Virus record (IMG/VR): IMGVR_UViG_3300009702_000023
Span: 1-64,000 of that record
Source: a virus
DNA: 64,000 nucleotides
Direction: 5' to 3' (one strand)
Below are positions 58,708 through 64,000 of the stretch, piece by piece (positions within the stretch are counted from its first letter, which is position 1; every line of letters begins with the position of its first letter). The notes beneath the pieces were generated by a model. It had not been told where the DNA came from, searched no databases, and saw nothing but the letters and a program-made list of their open reading frames with translations. Both the position numbers and the translations under genes were made by a program.

Positions 58708-60928
58708 CGCTTAAACCTTGTTCTTGTTCATTCCGTATAAGTTCCCTATATTGGGGATTTTGCATAATATTAAATAAAATAGCTTGTCGTGCTCTTTTTC
58801 TTAAATACGGAACTTTTCGTAATTCCGCTGCTAATCTGCTACTTGATTGATCGCCACGTTGGGATAATTTAGCTGCTATTTTTTGTGCAAATTCCGGTGT
58901 TATATCTCTTACGGTTTCGCCAGCAGCTTTCATAGTTCGGCCAGCAATATTACCTACCGCTATTGGTGCGCCAGCTAGGCCAGTTCTGAGTGTTGTGCCA
59001 GATTTACCAGCAACAAGGGCCGGGGCCATTCTTTCGTAGGCTAAATCCATACGAGTTGCAACATCTTTTAATTTTGCTGATAATTGTCCAGCTAAGTTAG
59101 GATCAGCTTTTTGTAGTTCGCCAATAAATTCATCCATAATAGCGCCATGTAGATTTCCAGCAGCAGTATCTTTTGCTATTTTATCAATCTTTGGCCCAAG
59201 ATTTTTAATAACAGCAGCGGCCTTATCATTTCTACTAATTCCTAAACTATCTAATGCATTCATAAAATCTGCATATGCTTGGTTCGCTTGTTGTACCCCC
59301 GGAATTTGGGTTTCAACAGTTTCTCCCAATTTATTTGTAATATCTAAAACTTGAGTTGCCCCTTCCCCTGTCATTGGTTTAGATCCAAATGGTGTATATT
59401 TTTGAAAGGTTTGTCGTAGTTTTCTTATTTCCGTAGGACTTACTTCAGGTTTAGGATTGACTCTTTCAATTACTTTTTTATATTTTGTAATCTCATTTTC
59501 GGGAACAATTTTTTGATATACTTTACCAGTATTCTTATCGTGAAATTGAAGAAAACTCAAATTACTTTCAGGATCTTTAACTAGTTGTATATCAGTTAAA
59601 TCTGGATTTTGTATAATGTCTGCTATATTTTGTGTTCCTTCTTCTGTCAATTTTTGACTAACCATTGCAGGTTTATTTGCCTCAGTCATGACTTGTTCTG
59701 GTGGAGTAAATTCGGGGGGAGTACCGAGTGTTTGTGCCTGTTCTTTTGCTTGACGAGTTAATATCTTTTGTTCGGCAACATTTGTTGGTTCCCCGGCTTG
59801 GAGCTTAGCTTGTATTCCTGCCCGTTTTTGTTGCATTTGAGTCATAGCTTTTTGTGCACCAGTTTCGGCGGGAACTAATCTTGTTACTTCTTTACCTTGC
59901 AGTTGATTATCAATAATGTCCATTAATTGCTTAGCTTCGGTAATATCAGTTGGGTCGGGACTAGTTTCAACTATAGATTGTAATTTTTGTTTTACACCAT
60001 TAAGATCGTCAGCAACATTTATTGTAATACCTTTTTCTTCGGCATCTTTTAAAATATTTTCAATATTAGTATTTAAATCATTTCCCAATTGTTTCATTTG
60101 CGGTTGAATGCTTTTTAAAGTATCAACTAATTCGGCTGTTGCTTGTTTGCGAGCTTCGGGGCCATTTAGTAGTTGACCCATTTTGCCGCGTCTATATGAT
60201 TCTAGGAGATTTTGATATGCATCAGTATTTTTAATTGCCCTACTTAATTTTTGAGCACCCTTTGCTAATACAGGAAAAGCACCGCCAAGTGCTGCGCCAT
60301 ATTTGGCCCCTTGTTTTATATCTTCACCTAACATCCCAATATCAGGATTAGGTTTCATAAGCTCGGCTTCACTTTCGCCACCGCCGACTAAACCGCCAGT
60401 AGCAGCACCGGCAAGAGCACTTCGCACAATTTGTTGACCCAAGTTAGCACCTTTACCTATAAAAGACGTAGTTTCTCCCGCAGGTAATGCAAATCCCCCG
60501 GCCATTTCTGATGCGAATTCTGTTTTAGGATATTGTTCTTTTGCCGCTGTTTGACGGGCTCTTTGTAAATCGCGATATTCTTTATATAAATCACTATAAG
60601 ATTTTTTTTCAGCAGGAATGCCCTCGATTTTTCCACCTTGAGCTTTTATTTTAGCTAATACTTCAGGACTGAGATTTTTAGCAATAGCCTCGGCTGGTAT
60701 ATCCATTCCGCCAGTTTGTCGGGACAGATACTCAGACCCCCCACCTAAAAGTCCAGCCAATTCATCAGAAAGCCCTAAAGTACCGCCGCGAGCTAAACCT
60801 GTTCCAGCAGCTTCTAATTGTGACAATTGTTGTTCTTGTGGGGGATTTAGTTGTTGATTTATATCAGAAGTTTGTTCAAATTCTGGTATAATTTCTTCAG
60901 TATCATTCCATTTAGGTGTATTGGCCAT
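58691..60928 (-). CDS. Large internal virion / ejection-like protein
   Basis: 745 residues. Gly/Ala zipper stretches (GTGLARGGTLGLSDELAG near residue 42; ALAGAATGGLVGGG near 175) that can insert in membranes, then long helical and coiled-coil regions and a basic C-terminus. These are features of ejection proteins of short-tailed phages. Coupled by one base to the gene upstream. Confidence 0.65.
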   Translation of the reverse strand: MANTPKWNDTEEIIPEFEQTSDINQQLNPPQEQQLSQLEAAGTGLARGGTLGLSDELAGLLGGGSEYLSRQTGGMDIPAEAIAKNLSPEVLAKIKAQGGKIEGIPAEKKSYSDLYKEYRDLQRARQTAAKEQYPKTEFASEMAGGFALPAGETTSFIGKGANLGQQIVRSALAGAATGGLVGGGESEAELMKPNPDIGMLGEDIKQGAKYGAALGGAFPVLAKGAQKLSRAIKNTDAYQNLLESYRRGKMGQLLNGPEARKQATAELVDTLKSIQPQMKQLGNDLNTNIENILKDAEEKGITINVADDLNGVKQKLQSIVETSPDPTDITEAKQLMDIIDNQLQGKEVTRLVPAETGAQKAMTQMQQKRAGIQAKLQAGEPTNVAEQKILTRQAKEQAQTLGTPPEFTPPEQVMTEANKPAMVSQKLTEEGTQNIADIIQNPDLTDIQLVKDPESNLSFLQFHDKNTGKVYQKIVPENEITKYKKVIERVNPKPEVSPTEIRKLRQTFQKYTPFGSKPMTGEGATQVLDITNKLGETVETQIPGVQQANQAYADFMNALDSLGISRNDKAAAVIKNLGPKIDKIAKDTAAGNLHGAIMDEFIGELQKADPNLAGQLSAKLKDVATRMDLAYERMAPALVAGKSGTTLRTGLAGAPIAVGNIAGRTMKAAGETVRDITPEFAQKIAAKLSQRGDQSSSRLAAELRKVPYLRKRARQAILFNIMQNPQYRELIRNEQEQGLSDGLPK

Positions 60929-62181
60929 TATTGTTCATACCTCAAAAATTTCTTTGTTTTTCTATCAAAGATTGCTATTCTTCCATCTTTAGTTTTTCTT
61001 TTTACTTCACCAGATTTTTCAGTTTCGCCAAAAGTAGTATATCCTAATAAACCTTTAATTGTGTGTTCTGGTAAAGTAGGATAAGCGGTGTGCATTCTGC
61101 TAGAAGCATTATGGTATACTCGACTAATATCGCCCTTTAATTTACCAGATAATTCCCCAATATTATTAGTAATATCTTTTAATGTTTCTGGCGAAATTTC
61201 GCCTTTCATACCACCAAGATAGTAATCTTTTAACTTTCGGCCCCAACTTTTTCCAGCAACATAACGAACAACATCAGTATCAGTTAAAACGCCAACTTCA
61301 CCCATTGCTCTGGCAAGTTTTGTTCCTAAAGCAGCGACAGCCGCTTGATTTCCTGATCTAGCTAAATTAATTAAATGGTTCACATCATCAAACGCCATTC
61401 CTTGTTCTGTTGCCTTTTTAAATCTAGGATCATCTTTTAAGAACCCACGGGCCGTATTAATTTGTTGCTGATTAATCATATCTTTTTGTGCTTGTACTCG
61501 CCTAGCTTCTTCAGCTTTACGTTCTTTCAAAAGTTCTTCATTATGCCCCATCATATATTTTTGATATGGCGTCATATTGTCTTGAGGCTTTTTCATTTGT
61601 TGTAAAAGACCTTCTAATTCTGTAGCTGAGCGCCCTTGAATCATTTGTTCATATTCCGGGTATTTTTGTATAGATAATTCCTGAATAGATTTAGAATAAG
61701 CCGAATTAGGATCATTAGCTTTTTCTTTATTAGCTAAACCCAATTTAGCACTTTGATTTTTCATTTCTTGAAATTTTTGTGATAAATCTGATAATTTAGC
61801 TTTTCTTTGAGTTTCAACATTTTTAACTTCTTCTTGTGCCCGTTTTCCTAATAAACCTACGCCACTATAATCTGGCTTAAATTTACCACTTTGCCCCCCG
61901 GCTATTGCTTGACCAATTTGAAGTGCACCTTGTAATAAACCAGCATTTCTAAGCATACTGTCTTTACTGGCCAGAGCGGCCTCTAGATCGCTTTGTGGGG
62001 GCTGTTGCGGCAATTGAGGTTCGGGGGCAAGGGTTGGTTCTGCGACCACTGATGGGGCTTCTGGGGCCGATGCCATTAAAGGAATTTCGGGGCCATTAGT
62101 TAATGGGACATTCTGATCTAGTGTCTGATCATCAGGATTTTTAAGTTTATTATATTGATTTATTAAATCTGTATAATTCAT
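60928..62181 (-). CDS. Virion protein, possible ejection protein
   Basis: 417 residues. Pro/Ala/Glu-rich disordered N-terminus (residues 20-65), GQAIAGGQSGKFKPDYSGVG, long coiled coils and a basic end. One-base overlaps on both sides in a virion operon. Function inferred from context. Confidence 0.65.
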   Translation of the reverse strand: MNYTDLINQYNKLKNPDDQTLDQNVPLTNGPEIPLMASAPEAPSVVAEPTLAPEPQLPQQPPQSDLEAALASKDSMLRNAGLLQGALQIGQAIAGGQSGKFKPDYSGVGLLGKRAQEEVKNVETQRKAKLSDLSQKFQEMKNQSAKLGLANKEKANDPNSAYSKSIQELSIQKYPEYEQMIQGRSATELEGLLQQMKKPQDNMTPYQKYMMGHNEELLKERKAEEARRVQAQKDMINQQQINTARGFLKDDPRFKKATEQGMAFDDVNHLINLARSGNQAAVAALGTKLARAMGEVGVLTDTDVVRYVAGKSWGRKLKDYYLGGMKGEISPETLKDITNNIGELSGKLKGDISRVYHNASSRMHTAYPTLPEHTIKGLLGYTTFGETEKSGEVKRKTKDGRIAIFDRKTKKFLRYEQ

Positions 62182-63248
62182 TATGGCATACCATTTATCA
62201 TATAAGGGTGAATATTTGGGGCAGCAGCATTACCTATAGTTGGCGGTTGACTTGGGGCAGGTGTATTACTTGTTGATTTGGGAGCGCTTGCTACCGCACC
62301 AATTATGCCGCCTATTCCGGCCCCTACCCCAGCACCCATATTTGCGGTATTAGCGGCTTGATTAGCATAATTTTGGGCTTGATTTCCATATTGGCCAGCC
62401 ATTCCGCCAGCTAATGCAATTTGTTGATTAAATCGTTGACCAGGTAAGGCGGCTCTATGAGTTTCGGCCTGTTGTTTTAACTGAGCATTCATATTTGCAA
62501 TTTGTTGTGCATTTTGTAAATTAGTTAATTGTCCTGTATTTTGTCTATTAACATTTCTAGTTTTTAAATTTTGTTGATTGGCAGCATTCCATGCAGCGAT
62601 TGCGTCAGCAGCTTTAGCTATGTCGGCTTGTTCTCCAAATTGTTGTCGCTCCATTTGACTACCGAGATTTGCAGATTGAGTTAATGCTTGTAACGCTCTT
62701 GCCTGGGCTTGTTGTGCTAATCTATCAGATGCTTCACTACCACGTTGTGCAGATTGTTGGGAAGAATTAAGTTTCGCAGCTAATTCCATGCCACTTCCAC
62801 CAGTACCACGTCTAGCCATTTCAGCAAGAATAGCATTTTGTCTGGCTTGTTCTTGTTGGCTAACTTGACGTTGTAAACTTCTTTCAGCAGCTATATCACC
62901 GGGGGCTAATCCGGTTTGACCAAGTTCGGATAAACTTCCTAAAGCTTGCATTTGGGCAGCACGTAATCTAGGATCAGTTGTTATTCCTGCCATTTCTGAT
63001 GGACCAAGATTAACAAGTTGTTCTTGTTCAGGGGTATATTGGCCTTGGCTTTGATACATCATTTCTGGTGTAAAATTATAAAGTTGCTCAGCTATAGTTG
63101 GTACTTTAATATTTGCATATTGTGCTAAGGCCTGATTCATTGCATTATTAGCTGCATTTCGACTACCACGAGCGGCCTCATTACCAACTAATCCCCCGAC
63201 GACTGGGGCAGCTACCATTAAACCTGCGGTTACTGGATCAACGCCCAT
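62181..63248 (-). CDS. Virion protein with Gly-zipper and Gln-rich coils
   Basis: 355 residues from MGVDPVTAG, chosen for GGAGGTTTTTA upstream. N-terminal hydrophobic Gly-rich helix (GLMVAAPVVGGLVG), long Gln/Ala-rich helical body and a C-terminal GAGIGGIIGAVASA zipper. Typical of phage injection or channel proteins. Confidence 0.65.
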   Translation of the reverse strand: MGVDPVTAGLMVAAPVVGGLVGNEAARGSRNAANNAMNQALAQYANIKVPTIAEQLYNFTPEMMYQSQGQYTPEQEQLVNLGPSEMAGITTDPRLRAAQMQALGSLSELGQTGLAPGDIAAERSLQRQVSQQEQARQNAILAEMARRGTGGSGMELAAKLNSSQQSAQRGSEASDRLAQQAQARALQALTQSANLGSQMERQQFGEQADIAKAADAIAAWNAANQQNLKTRNVNRQNTGQLTNLQNAQQIANMNAQLKQQAETHRAALPGQRFNQQIALAGGMAGQYGNQAQNYANQAANTANMGAGVGAGIGGIIGAVASAPKSTSNTPAPSQPPTIGNAAAPNIHPYMINGMP

Positions 63249-63640
63249 TAAAAACCTCCACAAAGTAGTGTATGCTTATCAACTGTTCTAAAATTCTTTT
63301 TTTGAATCAATTTAGTTAATCCTTTCGAATTTGATAAACTAATTATATTTTTTATATTATAATGATTAGCTAAAGCTAATAAACCCTCTATACAAAAATT
63401 AATAGCATTATATTTTTCTTTTAATCCGGCTTTGGGGTTTGTTGTTGTCCATGCAATCTGCCCCAAGTTACATCCGGCCATAATGTATAAAAAACTAGCA
63501 CATATAGGGGTGTTATTATTATAAACAATAAAACCAAATGGACTTAAACTGTCTCGTTCCATAGAATTATGTTTATGTTCTTTCCACCACATATTAATTA
63601 AATTATAATGTTTTTCTTTATCAAATCTAATTAATTTCAT
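63248..63640 (-). CDS. GNAT-like acetyltransferase
   Basis: 130 residues. Order of FGFIVYNNNTPICASFLYI (central strands), a Gly/Gln region, and a C-terminal LIQKKNFRTVDKH matches compact GNAT folds often found in phage structural operons. Coupled by TAATG to the next virion gene. Confidence 0.6.
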   Translation of the reverse strand: MKLIRFDKEKHYNLINMWWKEHKHNSMERDSLSPFGFIVYNNNTPICASFLYIMAGCNLGQIAWTTTNPKAGLKEKYNAINFCIEGLLALANHYNIKNIISLSNSKGLTKLIQKKNFRTVDKHTLLCGGF

Positions 63641-64000
63641 TTATTTTATTGGGACAAAAGCTGGTCCCGTTTGTTCTCCATTTATTGCTGTTCCATTTTT
63701 AAGACTTGGGCCTAAAAGCGAATTCATTTGTTCCAATGATACTGGTGCGCTATTAGCCGTAGTTGCATAAGGGCTGACTTGTTGCCAAATATTATTGCGC
63801 ATAGTTGCGGCCTCTTCACCTAAAATATTTTGAAGGTCACTCAATCTATACTGACCATATGGATGTTCTTTATCTGTTATAGCACGAACTCTATTTGTTA
63901 CGGTTATTGGGTCTAAATGGTATTTATCAACAATAGATCTTAATTCTCCGCCAGTTACTAGTGCTTTATTTAAATCGCCGTATTGTTGTCGCAGTTCATC
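63641..64000 (-). CDS. Virion-operon protein (5' end beyond window)
   Basis: The frame is open without a stop from 64000 to the TAA at 63643-63641 (119 codons), so this is the 3' end of a larger minus-strand gene. Residues include GGELRSIVDKYHLDP and HPYGQYRLSD; helix-rich then Ser/Asn-rich. Probably a virion protein by position. Confidence 0.7.
   Translation of the reverse strand, partial: DELRQQYGDLNKALVTGGELRSIVDKYHLDPITVTNRVRAITDKEHPYGQYRLSDLQNILGEEAATMRNNIWQQVSPYATTANSAPVSLEQMNSLLGPSLKNGTAINGEQTGPAFVPIK

Overview
The window is part of the genome of a tailed double-stranded DNA phage that is strongly AT-rich. The evidence is a full head-building set (large terminase, portal, scaffold, major capsid protein), tail-fibre-like genes, a family B DNA polymerase with a primase-helicase, a lysis-type cluster, and dense packing of short coupled genes (ATGA and TAATG junctions). 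No tail sheath or tube gene was recognised, so a short-tailed virus is possible but not shown. The host is probably Gram-negative: there are lipoprotein signals, a spanin-like protein, a c-type cytochrome that needs a periplasm, Shine-Dalgarno sites and TTGACA/TATAAT-type promoters. No rRNA, tRNA, integrase or CRISPR array was seen. Both window ends cut through minus-strand genes.

Layout. 1-3097 (minus): tail fibre and a small virion protein. 3198-6100 (plus): M15 peptidase, AAA ATPase and two phosphoesterases. 6097-19249 (minus): homing endonuclease, then capsid protein, scaffold, LamG-type fibre, lytic transglycosylase, portal, intein-split terminase and a putative small terminase. 19468-23648 (plus): ATP-grasp ligase, many small membrane or exported proteins, MazG and a phosphoesterase. 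23638-26064: mixed short units, including an exported zinc protease. 26672-30219 (plus): amidoligase and glutamine amidotransferase. 30300-30727: a candidate minus-strand RNA. 30834-39361 (plus): repeat-protein locus and a second amidoligase. 39429-51783 (plus): recombination and replication module (Cas4-like nuclease, putative annealing protein, primase-helicase, polymerase, Mre11-like phosphoesterase, ClpP-like protease, dNTP pyrophosphohydrolase) plus a small cytochrome c. 51816-51938: a candidate structured RNA with terminator. 52036-58470 (plus): small genes, PQ-loop protein, HAD phosphatase, HNH protein and lysis cluster. 58408-64000 (minus): large virion proteins.

Regulation falls into two classes. 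Plus-strand genes, and a few isolated minus-strand genes, have sigma70-like promoters with a 17-base spacer, often preceded by an A-tract and GC. Minus-strand virion genes instead follow a conserved element, TTAACAAATATTTATG, found five times exactly and twice in variant form. It reads as a late promoter for a phage polymerase or sigma factor encoded elsewhere. Several early genes appear leaderless.

The most distinctive biology is the ATP-grasp / amidoligase / class II glutamine amidotransferase set (19468, 27975, 29008, 37810), which predicts a phage-made amide-linked metabolite or protein modification, interleaved with duplicated repeat-protein genes. Two unexplained structured RNA candidates and a phage-borne cytochrome c also stand out.
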